In this document: positions 9,153-17,676 of the stretch, one piece after another
Layout of the letters: the number at the start of each line of letters is the position of its first letter
Position numbering within the stretch: position 1 is the stretch's first letter
NCBI RefSeq assembly: GCF_014323705.1
Contig: NZ_JABVEC010000020.1
Span: 99,081 to 163,080, forward strand
Direction: 5' to 3'
DNA length: 64,000 nucleotides
Source: Actinomadura alba
GTDB taxonomy: Bacteria > Actinomycetota > Actinomycetes > Streptosporangiales > Streptosporangiaceae
The notes under the pieces: generated by a model
What the model saw: only the letters and a program-made list of their open reading frames with translations
What the model was told of the DNA's origin: nothing
Database searches by the model: none
Made by a program: the position numbers and the translations under genes

Positions 9153-11354
9153 CTAGCGCATGACGGTCAGCGTCACGCTGTTGTTCTTGTAGGACACCCT
9201 GAACTGGTGGCCCTTCGCGTGCACGACATCCCCTTCGCTCAGCGAGTGGAAGCTGCCACTGATCGACTTGCCACTCATGATCGTCAGCACGGTGCCCCGG
9301 GTCAGCGTTCCGTTCACATCGATGTCCAGCTTCCCGTCCAACACCAGATCACCGGTGGCCCGCACGCTCGTGTAGTCGTTGCCGCCGGAGATGGTGACGG
9401 CGAGGTCACCCTTCCGGCCGATGCGCACGTCCCCTCCAACGTTCAGGACATTGCCGGGAACGACGTGCTGATCGGCGGCGTCCCGCGCTTCTCTGGGCGC
9501 GACACCGGGCTGCAGTACGCCGTCGCCGATGTTGACGTCGTTGGCCACGCTGCCGCTGCCACCGAGCGTCCCGCCGCGCACATCGATGGGGCTGGCGTGC
9601 GAGCCGACGATGGACAGCTTGCCGTCGAGGACCGTGCTCGTCCCGTGCCAGGTCTCGTTGCCGGCGAGGAAGAGAGTTCCGTTGCCACGCTTGGTGAGGC
9701 TGCCCTCGTAGACGCGGGCGTTGCGGGCCTTCTCACGCCGGGTACCGGTGGCGTAGTCCGACTTGTCGGCATCGCTCGCGTTGGCGGGCAGCCCGTGTGT
9801 CCAGCCCTTTTCGACCTTGGTCGCTTCCCAGGCGGCCGCCTCGGCGGCATCCTCCTGCCGGCGCGCCTGGATGGCGACGTCGGAGATGTCGTTGGACCAC
9901 ACGTCGCTGCGCCCCTGCGTGTCGACCCGGAACGGCCCCACGAGCTGGCCCGGGCCGTTCATGGCCTCCCGCAGGCTGACCGTGTGCCAGCCGTTGCGCT
10001 TGTCGGGAACCTGCACGACCTGGCCACGGGTGGGGTTCGCAACGGCGTTGCCGCCCGCGTCGCTGATCGTGTTGTTCTGCCGGCCGGTCGTGAACATCGT
10101 GTAGAGCGCCTGCTCGTTGGTCATGTACGGGAAGCGCTGCATGATCAACGACAGCGCGGCCGCCGAGTGCGGCCCGGCCATCGACGTCCCCGACGCGGCC
10201 CTGTAACGCGGCTGCGGTACGCCGTCGACGAGCTCCACCCACGTGCTGTTGATCAGCCTGCTCGGCGCAGTGACGCAGGACCACTTCGCGACACCGCACT
10301 GGTTGAACTCCTGCTGCCCCGGGACCAGCACCGAACCGTCGGCGTTGAACGTGCGCCCGATGTTGGGATTGATTCCCGACGTGGTGTACCAGCGACCCTC
10401 CAGGTCAGGCCGGAAGTACGGCGTGGCGGCCCGCGCCGTCGGGTTCGCGACGCCGGCGTTACCGGCGGTGAACTGGAGGATCTTGCCGGTCCGCGCGACC
10501 TCGATGGCGCCGTTCAGCCAATGCACGGTGTTGCCGTTCGCATCGGCGACGCCATCTGGAGTCGACAGGTAACGCCACGCCGCGTTCAGGCCAAAGGTGT
10601 TCGGGCTACCAGGCGGCGGCTCCAGCGTGTTGTAGTTCTCCGTGGATGGCGCGCTGCCCCAGCTGCTGGTGATGAGCCGGATGGGCTTGCCGTTCGCCGT
10701 CTCCGCCTTGCTCACCGACCGGTACACGTTGGCCAGATAGGCGTTGTCCGGCGTCTGTGCGGCGGTCGCGTTCGGCGGCACCAGTCCGTAGAACACGCCA
10801 TCCGTCTTGTGGGTGTTGCCGCTGTACGCGTTGGCGTTGAACGCGACGCCATGCATGTTGGCCTCAGGCCCGCCCGGCTGCGTTTCGCCGACGCCGTCGC
10901 GGCTCGCGGCCACAGTCCCGCTGACATGCGTGCCATGACTGTCGTTGAACGCCGGGTCGTAGAAACCCGATGTGGGCCCGGTCTCGCCGCCCTGGGCTGT
11001 CACCGAGAAGAAGCGATCTCCGGTCGCGTAGTTCGTGTCGAGGCTTCCGTGCTCTCGCACGTGCCCGGCGAAGACGCCCGAGTCGACGATGCCGATGTTC
11101 ATCCCGGTGCCGGCATAGCCGTCGGCGTAAGCGAACTCCGCTCCGATCGACACCAGGCCGGCATCCCGGTTGAACTCAGCGGTCCGCCAACTCGCCGGGT
11201 CGCCGAGGCGGCCGGGATCTCCCACATAGGACGTGATGCGCGGCTGCGCCTCCGGCGACCGCGCCAGCGCCGGTTGCGCGACGACGCAGGGCACCACCAC
11301 TACCAACGTCAGCGCCGCGACCCGCGCCGTCTTCCTGTGCTTCCTGACTGGCAC
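9153..11354 (-). CDS. Subtilisin-like S8 protease with autotransporter-type beta tail
   Basis: Exported serine protease of about 733 residues. Signal peptide VAALTLVVVVPCVVAQPALA. The catalytic triad is clear: Asp in NIGIVDSGVF, His in NDSHGTHVSGT, Ser in SGTSMAGPHSA. After about residue 480 a linker leads into SLTKRGNGTLFLAGNETWHG, LDGKLSIVGS and RGGTLGGSGSV. This is the beta-strand repeat seen in passenger regions of Gram-negative autotransporters. It ends at VTLTVMR without a translocator barrel, as expected where there is no outer membrane. GTG 11354 is chosen because AGGAGG lies 5 bases upstream. The tail may be an exposed stalk or a folding aid. Confidence 0.88.
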   Translation of the reverse strand: MPVRKHRKTARVAALTLVVVVPCVVAQPALARSPEAQPRITSYVGDPGRLGDPASWRTAEFNRDAGLVSIGAEFAYADGYAGTGMNIGIVDSGVFAGHVREHGSLDTNYATGDRFFSVTAQGGETGPTSGFYDPAFNDSHGTHVSGTVAASRDGVGETQPGGPEANMHGVAFNANAYSGNTHKTDGVFYGLVPPNATAAQTPDNAYLANVYRSVSKAETANGKPIRLITSSWGSAPSTENYNTLEPPPGSPNTFGLNAAWRYLSTPDGVADANGNTVHWLNGAIEVARTGKILQFTAGNAGVANPTARAATPYFRPDLEGRWYTTSGINPNIGRTFNADGSVLVPGQQEFNQCGVAKWSCVTAPSRLINSTWVELVDGVPQPRYRAASGTSMAGPHSAAALSLIMQRFPYMTNEQALYTMFTTGRQNNTISDAGGNAVANPTRGQVVQVPDKRNGWHTVSLREAMNGPGQLVGPFRVDTQGRSDVWSNDISDVAIQARRQEDAAEAAAWEATKVEKGWTHGLPANASDADKSDYATGTRREKARNARVYEGSLTKRGNGTLFLAGNETWHGTSTVLDGKLSIVGSHASPIDVRGGTLGGSGSVANDVNIGDGVLQPGVAPREARDAADQHVVPGNVLNVGGDVRIGRKGDLAVTISGGNDYTSVRATGDLVLDGKLDIDVNGTLTRGTVLTIMSGKSISGSFHSLSEGDVVHAKGHQFRVSYKNNSVTLTVMR

Positions 11355-11711
11355 TCCAGCCTCCTCCAAGATCGATCGGAGCAAAAGGTATCTTCGCGTC
11401 CATATCGGATCAATAGGGTTGGCCAGAACCGGTTGAGCCTCCGGCATAGGAGGACGTCTCATCTGGTGAGGTCGAACACCGGTTGCATCTGCCGCCACGT
11501 GCAGCCCGACGTCGCCACGAACGCGATGGGCCGCCGGCACCTGCCGATCGTCGTGTCTGTGCCGGCCCCCTCCCTGCGGCCGCGCCGGCTTGGGCGGTAC
11601 GACTCTCTGGAACGACGAAACGGTGTCCTGGTGGCTGTTGGAGGCGCCTTGCCCTCCTCCATGGGCGTGATCGCACCGACCAAGTGACCGCCCCCGGGCT
11701 GAACCGCCAGG
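11355..11711. other. Divergent intergenic region
   Basis: About 360 bases between the S8 protease and HEAT-repeat genes. Holds the protease ribosome site (near 11360-11365). No repeat or other gene was recognised. Confidence 0.4.
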
Positions 11712-13322
11712 ATGCTCACCATGTCGCTAAGATCCCGATTCGACAGACGCCGCTCCGGCGAAGAGCACGCCACCGACCTCGAGCAGGTCATCTCGGGTAC
11801 TCGGCCGGAGGACGGCACCGGCGTGAACGACCTGGCCGAGATCCTCTTGCGTCATGACCGGACCGATGGCGCGGCCACGGGCCGTACCGCGCTCCGGCTG
11901 ATAGCGCGCAACCCATCTCTGCTCCTGGCACTCGACCAAGCGGCCCGCGGCACGTTGTCCACGCCCTCGGCCGGGTGGGCCGACATCGCCCGCGACAGGC
12001 TGCAGGGCCGGACCGGTGGCGTCGTCGCCATGGCCCTCGCGTCTTCACACCGGGACGGCCGGGTCCGTGAGGCCGCGGTAGACACGCTGCTCGACTTCCG
12101 CCGGCCCGACCTGCTGCCGTACGTGGCACTGCGAGCCGCCGACTGGGTGCCCCAGGTGCGCGACCACGCGCGGGCCGGGCTTGCCCTGGCCCTGGACGAG
12201 CCGTCGGCAAACACACTGGAACTCCTCATCCCGGTGACGTTGCGCCTCGCGGACCGGCTGCGCGGACACTTCGCACATCGTCAGGTCACCTCCGTGCTGA
12301 TGGCCGCTCCCCCTTCTCTGCTCCATGCCGTCATGGATTCGGTCCGCGGCCGGGCCCGCCGCCTCGTGTTCGACTGCGCCGTGACCACCGGCGCACTCTC
12401 CCAGCCCGAGTTGCTGAAGATCGCGCTCAGTGATCCAGAGTGGCGGATACGGGTCCAGGCCGCCGAGATCGTCGCTCGGGACGCGGTCTGGACCCGGCGC
12501 ACCATGCCGCTGGAGAAACTCGCCCGCTCGTCCACGCCGCCGGTACGGGTGCTGGGCCTGACCGGCCTCGACCGGCTCGACCCGACGGCCTCCGCCGAAG
12601 AGCACCTCGCCGATGCCTCCGGGCTGGTCCGCGCCTTCGCCCGGGCCGTACACCAGCGGCAGGGCGGCAATTGCGCCGCCTTTTACCGCGGCCGACTCAC
12701 CGCCGGTGCTGATCCGACCCCGGGTCTGCTTGCCGGACTCGGTGAGTGCGGTTCCCGCGCCGATGCCTGCGCAGTGGCGGCCTGGCTGGACCACCCGCTG
12801 GCCGCCGGCCGCCGTGAGGCCGTACGCGCGCTCGGCAGGCTCGGTGGCCTGCCCAAGGAGCGGGCGGTGGCGCTGCTGACGGATCCATCCGCAGCGGTCG
12901 TACGGGAGACGGCCGCAACGCTGCGCCCTCTGGCGAGCGGGTTGTCACCCGAGCCGCTCGAGGAACTGCTTCGCCACGCCGGCCGATTCCAGGTCCGGAG
13001 GGCCGCCTACACCGTACTGCGCGAGACCCGGGGATGGTCCCGGCTGCGTGCCGCGCTCATCGCGGCCGCCGACACGGATCCCGAACTCGCCCACCGGGGC
13101 TTCGTCGACGCCACCTGGTGGGCCCGGCGCGACGAGATCCAGCACGTGCCTGCGACTGCACTCCGCAAGGCCGATCTCGAGGAGCCGCTGCCCATGCTCA
13201 CCGCAGAAGAGCACCACGCCCTTGCCGGCCTGGCCGCAGCGGCCGCTCCGGCCATGTCGCCGTACGCCCTGGACAAGCTCACCAGGCGCCTGGACGAGCA
13301 TCTCGCGGCCAGAGCCCGCTGA
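11712..13322 (+). CDS. HEAT-repeat protein
   Basis: 536-residue protein made of paired helices with no catalytic motif. Repeating patterns such as DGRVREAAVDTLLDFRRPDLL, VPQVRDHARAGLALA, EWRIRVQAAEIVAR and GRREAVRALGRLGG are HEAT/armadillo-like units (hydrophobic helix, then Asp/Arg, then a second helix). These scaffolds normally bind proteins or nucleic acids. No signal peptide or membrane segment, so it is probably cytoplasmic. Start at 11712 or the ATG three codons later; neither has a strong ribosome site. No operon partner: the upstream gene is divergent and the downstream gene convergent. The partner is unknown. Confidence 0.75.
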   Translation: MLTMSLRSRFDRRRSGEEHATDLEQVISGTRPEDGTGVNDLAEILLRHDRTDGAATGRTALRLIARNPSLLLALDQAARGTLSTPSAGWADIARDRLQGRTGGVVAMALASSHRDGRVREAAVDTLLDFRRPDLLPYVALRAADWVPQVRDHARAGLALALDEPSANTLELLIPVTLRLADRLRGHFAHRQVTSVLMAAPPSLLHAVMDSVRGRARRLVFDCAVTTGALSQPELLKIALSDPEWRIRVQAAEIVARDAVWTRRTMPLEKLARSSTPPVRVLGLTGLDRLDPTASAEEHLADASGLVRAFARAVHQRQGGNCAAFYRGRLTAGADPTPGLLAGLGECGSRADACAVAAWLDHPLAAGRREAVRALGRLGGLPKERAVALLTDPSAAVVRETAATLRPLASGLSPEPLEELLRHAGRFQVRRAAYTVLRETRGWSRLRAALIAAADTDPELAHRGFVDATWWARRDEIQHVPATALRKADLEEPLPMLTAEEHHALAGLAAAAAPAMSPYALDKLTRRLDEHLAARAR

Positions 13323-13485
13323 CCGGCCAGACGCTCGCCGGGGCCTGCCACGCCTTCCGGCGATCAGGCCGCTGGCTGGGTGGCGGCACGATCCGGGGGT
13401 GTGGCCGTGCCGCCACCGCTGGTCCGGTCTTCCCCTACCGAACGAGAAGTGCGCGCGCCGTCCGCGCCTTCCGGCACGCGCGCGT

Positions 13486-14949
13486 TCAGGGGACGCTTGT
13501 CAAGCAGTCTGCTACCGGCGCCGCGGGTTTGGTCCGCCGCAGGGCCAGGAACAGGGCGCTGCCCGCCGCCAGGAGCGCGACGGCCGCCAGCGCCCAGCCG
13601 GTGCCGTACTCGGCCTGCCGGGTCGAGCCGCTGTCGTGGGCGATGGTGAGGAACAGCGTGCCCACCGTCGCCACACCGATGACCTGGCCGAGTTGCATCA
13701 CCGTGAGCAGCAGGCCACTGCCGTCGGCGGCGTCGGAGACCGGCACGTGCTGCAGCGCGACCGTGATGATGATGGGCATCACGCCGAGCCCCAGGCCGAT
13801 CATCGCAGTCAGGAGTTCGTACGGCACACCGCCGCCGGCCAGCGGCCCGACGCACAGGTACGCCGCCGCGGCGACCGTGAATCCGGCCGGGATCAGCCGG
13901 GGGTGCCAGTGGGCCGGCAGCCGTTGCCAGTTCAGACCGACCAGCGCGAACGCGGCGACGCACGGGATGAACGCCAGTCCGGACTCAAGAGGGCTCAGCC
14001 GCAGGTCGCCCTGCAGATGCAGGGTCGTGGTGAACAGGAACGCACCCCACGTGCCCGGTCCGAGCAGGAGTGTGGCGGTGGCGGGGGCCAGTCCGGGCGC
14101 GCGCAACACCCGCCCCGAGATCAGGGGCCGCCCGCCGCGGGCCGCGACGCGCCGTTCCACCGTGATGAAGACGCCGAAGAGCATGATGCCGGCGGCCAGG
14201 GACGCCGGGGTCCAGGCCGGCCAGCCCATCTCGTGTCCGAGGATCAGCGGCAGCACGAACAGCAGCACCGCCGGGGTGAACACGAGCAGTCCCTGCAGAT
14301 CCAGGCCCGCGCCCCGGTGTCCCTTGTCGGCCGGCAGGACGCGCGGTCCGGCAGCCAGCAGCAGTATGCCGATCGGCACGTTCACCAGGAACACCGTCCG
14401 CCATCCGGCGCCGAACAGATCGGCGCTCACGAGGAGCCCGCCCGCGACCTGGCCGACGACGACGCCACCCGCGATCACCGTCGAGTAGGCGCCCAGCGCC
14501 CTGGCCCGTGCGGCGCCGCTGAAGTTCCGCTGGATCATGCTCATCACCTGCGGTGTCATCAGCGCGGCACCGGCACCCTGCAGGAACCGGAAGACGATCA
14601 GAGTCCCGGTCGTCGGAGCCAGCCCGCACGCCAGCGAGCCGAGGGTGAAAACTGTGAGGCCGAGGTGGAACATCCGGCGATGCCCGGCGATGTCGCCCAG
14701 CCGCGCCCCGCTGATCAGGAGCACCGCGTAGGAGATCACGTATCCGGCGACGACCAGCTGCAACATGGCTCCGGAGGCGTGCAGATCCGCTCGCAGGGTC
14801 GGCAGTGCGACGTTGACTATGTTGACGTCCAGGATGGCCATGAACTGGCCGAGAAGGACGATGGCGAGAATCAGTCCGCCGGACCCGCCCCGTTCCCTGG
14901 ACGCGGGAACAGTCCGCCGCATCTGGGTTGTCTGTGTCATCTGGGTCAT
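13486..14949 (-). CDS. MFS drug/metabolite exporter (DHA2-type)
   Basis: Integral membrane transporter of about 487 residues with roughly 12-14 hydrophobic segments. The first helix carries LDVNIVNVALPTL, the classic start of EmrB/QacA-type proton-driven exporters. The helix 2-3 loop has GARLGDIAGHRRMF, and helix 5 has GPAxG-like GVVVGQVAGGLL (antiporter motif region). ATG 14949 begins MTQMTQTTQM; ATGs at 14940 and 14922 are alternatives, and none has a strong ribosome site. Divergent from an XRE-family regulator, with two direct repeats between them, which suggests regulator-controlled efflux. The substrate is unknown. Confidence 0.88.
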   Translation of the reverse strand: MTQMTQTTQMRRTVPASRERGGSGGLILAIVLLGQFMAILDVNIVNVALPTLRADLHASGAMLQLVVAGYVISYAVLLISGARLGDIAGHRRMFHLGLTVFTLGSLACGLAPTTGTLIVFRFLQGAGAALMTPQVMSMIQRNFSGAARARALGAYSTVIAGGVVVGQVAGGLLVSADLFGAGWRTVFLVNVPIGILLLAAGPRVLPADKGHRGAGLDLQGLLVFTPAVLLFVLPLILGHEMGWPAWTPASLAAGIMLFGVFITVERRVAARGGRPLISGRVLRAPGLAPATATLLLGPGTWGAFLFTTTLHLQGDLRLSPLESGLAFIPCVAAFALVGLNWQRLPAHWHPRLIPAGFTVAAAAYLCVGPLAGGGVPYELLTAMIGLGLGVMPIIITVALQHVPVSDAADGSGLLLTVMQLGQVIGVATVGTLFLTIAHDSGSTRQAEYGTGWALAAVALLAAGSALFLALRRTKPAAPVADCLTSVP

Positions 14950-14971
14950 GTGGATCAGCTTGCGGGCGAAT

Positions 14972-15013
14972 TGATACTGGTAACGAGAGCCCGCTGATAC
15001 TGGTACCGAGAGC
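14972..15013. promoter_or_regulatory. Candidate operator: two 19-bp direct repeats
   Basis: TGATACTGGTAACGAGAGC (14972-14990) and TGATACTGGTACCGAGAGC (14995-15013) differ at one base. They are 23 bases apart start to start, about two helical turns. They sit between the divergent MFS and XRE genes and probably bind the XRE regulator (inference). Confidence 0.7.
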
Positions 15014-15058
15014 ACCTGGCATGTGAGGTCTCTGTCGTGCAGGGTGGGAGCCGTGACG

Positions 15059-15964
15059 ATGACCCAGCCGAAGACCGGCACCCAGCCGAGGGCCGCCCTG
15101 AACGGACGGCGCAGCGGGCGGCGCCGGCCCGAGCTGGCGTCGTTCCTGCGCAGCCGCCGTGAGCGCATCACCCCCGAGGACGTGGGCATGCCGCCAGGGC
15201 CTCGTCGCCGCACCCCCGGGCTGCGCCGGGAGGAGGTCGCCCAGCTCGCCGGCGTCGGCGTGACCTGGTACACGTGGCTGGAGCAGGGACGGCCCATCAA
15301 CGTCAGCACGCAGGTACTGGACGCGGTGGCCCGCACGCTCCGGCTCGACGCCGCCGAGCGCGAGCACCTGTACCGCTTGGCCGACGTACCGGAGCCGCCG
15401 CCGGTGACGGACGAGACCCACACCATGACGCAGGACATGCGCATGATCCTCGACAGTGTGGACCCGCTACCGGCGGCACTGGTCAACGCCCGTTCCGACG
15501 TACTCGCCTGGAACCAGGCCTACGCCGCGCTCTTTCCGGCTCTGGTGAACGCCCCTGTCGCCGAGCGAAACTCGGTCTGGTTCGTGTTCACGACGCCGTC
15601 CTGCTGCAATCCGATCCTGAACCTGGAGGAACAGGCACCCGAGCAGGTGGCCATTTTCCGGTACCGGTACAGCCGACACCTGAGCGAGCCGGGATGGCAG
15701 GAGTTCATCCAGCGGCTGTGCACGGCCAGTCCCGAGTTCGCCCGACTGTGGGCCACCCACGACGTCGCTCCGCCCCGCCCGTGCGACAAGATCTTCCGCT
15801 ATCCGGCGGTCGGCGACGTGGCGACGCGCACCACCAGCCTGGAGCTCGCGTCCGCCCCCGGCACCCGGATGGTCGTCTACATCCCGATCGACGACGAGAG
15901 CCGCGACCGCATCGCCCGCCTCCGTGATCACCCGGAGGCGGGCGCCATTCGCCACCGCCACTGA
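15059..15964 (+). CDS. XRE-family regulator with MmyB-like ligand-binding domain
   Basis: Transcription factor of 301 residues. The N-terminal helix-turn-helix contains TPGLRREEVAQLAGVGVTWY and TWLEQGR, typical of this actinobacterial group, followed by INVSTQVLDAVARTLRLDA. The C-terminal about 180 residues match the MmyB-like ligand domain pattern: LDSVDPLPAALVNARSDVLAWN, then a GWQEFIQRL-like stretch and a late TTSLELASAPGTRMVVYIP. ATG 15059 is preferred (GGGAG 8 bases upstream); a GTG at 15053 and an upstream ATG at 15023 are also in frame. Divergent from the MFS exporter, the most likely target. Members of this group often sense small hydrophobic ligands; the ligand here is unknown. Confidence 0.85.
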   Translation: MTQPKTGTQPRAALNGRRSGRRRPELASFLRSRRERITPEDVGMPPGPRRRTPGLRREEVAQLAGVGVTWYTWLEQGRPINVSTQVLDAVARTLRLDAAEREHLYRLADVPEPPPVTDETHTMTQDMRMILDSVDPLPAALVNARSDVLAWNQAYAALFPALVNAPVAERNSVWFVFTTPSCCNPILNLEEQAPEQVAIFRYRYSRHLSEPGWQEFIQRLCTASPEFARLWATHDVAPPRPCDKIFRYPAVGDVATRTTSLELASAPGTRMVVYIPIDDESRDRIARLRDHPEAGAIRHRH

Positions 15965-15985
15965 TCCGGCCGGCACCCGCTTCGT

Positions 15986-17053
15986 TCAAGACGCCTGTCG
16001 CCCGAGTACGAATTCGCGACGGGTCTCGTAGTCGCGGTCGACGGTGAGATGGACGGTGCCGTTCTCGAGCTCGTACACCGCCGACCACTGCGTGTGGGGT
16101 TGGGCGACCTGGGACAGCAGTGTCATCGCAGCGCCCGGGTCGAGGTGGCCGCCAGTGCTGCCCATCCGTTCCGCGATCGTGCTGTGCCGGCGGTCGTCCC
16201 GCCTGGTCCGCTCGGTCGCGCCGTACTGCACGAAGTTGACCATGTTCTGCCAGTCACCGGCGCCCGGGATGACACGCATCTCCCCGTCGACGAACTCGAC
16301 GACGGCCGACCGCCCCCGCGCGTCGGCGAGCAGGTAGTGCAGCGGCGGATCGCTCGAGAAGTCGATCACGTGACCGCGGAAGAGGGCGAGGGCCTCGTCC
16401 ACCGTACGAGCCCGGTCGAGCACGAGACGCTGGATCCGGACGCTGCCCACCACCGGCAGGCCGGGTGCCTTGGGCGCCTCGGCGCTGTCCACCGCCGCCA
16501 TGCCGATCGCCAGGCCGTGCTCATTCATGCCGTCGAAGGGCAGCGCGACCGCCTGCAGAAGGATCCGTTGGAGGGCGGCATCGGTGGTGAGCCGGCGGGC
16601 CTCGGCCCGGTCGATGCCGAGATAGGAGATGTCCACCAGGGAGATCGAGGCGGGCCCGCGGTCGGGCCGGGTGGTGAGCAGCAGCGCCGGATTGGGATCC
16701 CAGTCGAAGTTGCGGGCGAAGAGCGGCCCCTTCGGCCCCTTCGCCGCGAGGAAGAGCGAACACGCCCACGGCCCCGTCGCCGCGACCGGCGCTGCGATCT
16801 TGCGCATCGGGTCGTACGACCCGTACAGGGTCATCGCGAAGAGCGGATGGTCGGCGTCGACCACCCGTAGCGTGGCCAGGCTGCGCTGCTCGTCGGCGGT
16901 GAGCGGCCGCGCCGCGACCGCACCGTTCGTCGCCGAGCGCGACGGCGGCCACCAGACGGCGAGCGTGCCCGAGCCGGCCAGCAGGGCCCCGAGCACGGCG
17001 ATGATCAGAAGACGACGACGCACACTCATCGGGTAACACGACACGAACCCCAC
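15986..17053 (-). CDS. Linear amide C-N hydrolase / C45-like Ntn hydrolase
   Basis: Probable exported or membrane-anchored amidase of the choloylglycine hydrolase / acyl-transferase fold (355 residues). An N-terminal anchor RRRLLIIAVLGALLAGSGTLAV is followed by GPWACSLFLA, where Cys98 is the likely N-terminal nucleophile after self-cleavage, and by LFARNFDWD, the conserved Asn/Asp pair. Later motifs include MNEHGLAIGMAAVD and LLADARGRSAVVEFVDGE. The GTG at 17053 has GAGG 7 bases upstream; an internal ATG at 17029 lacks a ribosome site. The substrate (acyl amide, bile-salt-like or N-acyl amino acid) cannot be assigned. Convergent with the XRE gene; the HxlR gene lies 20 bases upstream on the same strand. 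Confidence 0.82.
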   Translation of the reverse strand: MGFVSCYPMSVRRRLLIIAVLGALLAGSGTLAVWWPPSRSATNGAVAARPLTADEQRSLATLRVVDADHPLFAMTLYGSYDPMRKIAAPVAATGPWACSLFLAAKGPKGPLFARNFDWDPNPALLLTTRPDRGPASISLVDISYLGIDRAEARRLTTDAALQRILLQAVALPFDGMNEHGLAIGMAAVDSAEAPKAPGLPVVGSVRIQRLVLDRARTVDEALALFRGHVIDFSSDPPLHYLLADARGRSAVVEFVDGEMRVIPGAGDWQNMVNFVQYGATERTRRDDRRHSTIAERMGSTGGHLDPGAAMTLLSQVAQPHTQWSAVYELENGTVHLTVDRDYETRREFVLGRQAS

Positions 17054-17073
17054 GGCAAGACCTCAAAATCGGG

Positions 17074-17580
17074 CTAGCCGGGCCGACGGGCTGCGATCAG
17101 CGGTCCGAGGACGCGGGTGCCCGGCCCGATTCGCCCGCCCGGGCCGGGGAGCTGGGTGGTGTTGTCGATGGTGAGGGGCTCACCGCAGTGCGCGCAGGCG
17201 GGCACCGCGGTGGTGTCCCGGCCGCAGTCGAGGTGGCGGACCGTGGCGGGCGGGCCGGCCTGGCCGGCGCACCACCGGTCGCCCCAGTTCATCAGGGCGA
17301 GCAGCACCGGGAAGAGGTCCTTGCCCTTCTCGGTCGCGCGGTAGTGCTCACGGGCCGGCCGCTCCCGGTACCGCTCGCGGACGAGGACGTCCTCCTCGAC
17401 CAGCCGCGCCAGCCGGGCCGCCAGCACCTTGCGCGAGATACCGAGGTCGTGGACGAGGTCGTCGAACCGCGTCACGCCGGCGAGCACGTCACGCATGATC
17501 AGCGCCGTCCACGCGTCACCGAACAGGTCGGTGGCGCGGGCGATCGAACAGGCCACATCGGCGAGCGGGGTTCTGGTCAC
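17074..17580 (-). CDS. HxlR-family transcriptional regulator
   Basis: Winged-helix regulator of 168 residues. ARATDLFGDAWTALIMRDVLAGVTRFDDL and ISRKVLAARLARLVEEDVLVR are the HxlR DNA-binding pattern, and YRATEKGKDLFPVLLALMNWGD is the typical end of the domain. A C-terminal extension has HLDCGRD and CAHCGEPL cysteines that resemble a small zinc site. Divergent from a methyltransferase gene, with a repeated candidate operator between them. The C45 hydrolase follows 20 bases downstream on the same strand and could be co-transcribed. Members of the family often respond to electrophiles or thiol stress, but the signal here is unknown. Confidence 0.88.
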   Translation of the reverse strand: MTRTPLADVACSIARATDLFGDAWTALIMRDVLAGVTRFDDLVHDLGISRKVLAARLARLVEEDVLVRERYRERPAREHYRATEKGKDLFPVLLALMNWGDRWCAGQAGPPATVRHLDCGRDTTAVPACAHCGEPLTIDNTTQLPGPGGRIGPGTRVLGPLIAARRPG

Positions 17581-17595
17581 GGCATGACCCTACCC

Positions 17596-17640
17596 AAGTT
17601 CCCCAAAGAAACTCGTCGTGTTAAGTTCCCCGAGGAAACT
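17596..17640. promoter_or_regulatory. Candidate HxlR operator: two 18-bp repeats
   Basis: AAGTTCCCCAAAGAAACT (17596-17613) and AAGTTCCCCGAGGAAACT (17623-17640), 27 bases apart start to start. Each is also an imperfect dyad (AGTT-C ... G-AACT). They lie between the divergent hxlR-type and methyltransferase genes. Confidence 0.7.
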
Positions 17641-17676
17641 CAAAGCGCTGACGGTCGTACGAGCAAGGGAGAACCG

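Noticed and set aside
9207..11687. 826-codon plus-strand frame opposite the S8 protease
   Set aside because: No recognisable protein features; the S8 triad on the other strand is decisive.
15023..15058. Upstream ATG as start of the XRE regulator
   Set aside because: It has no ribosome site, and the extra 12 residues add no domain content; ATG 15059 has GGGAG at good spacing.
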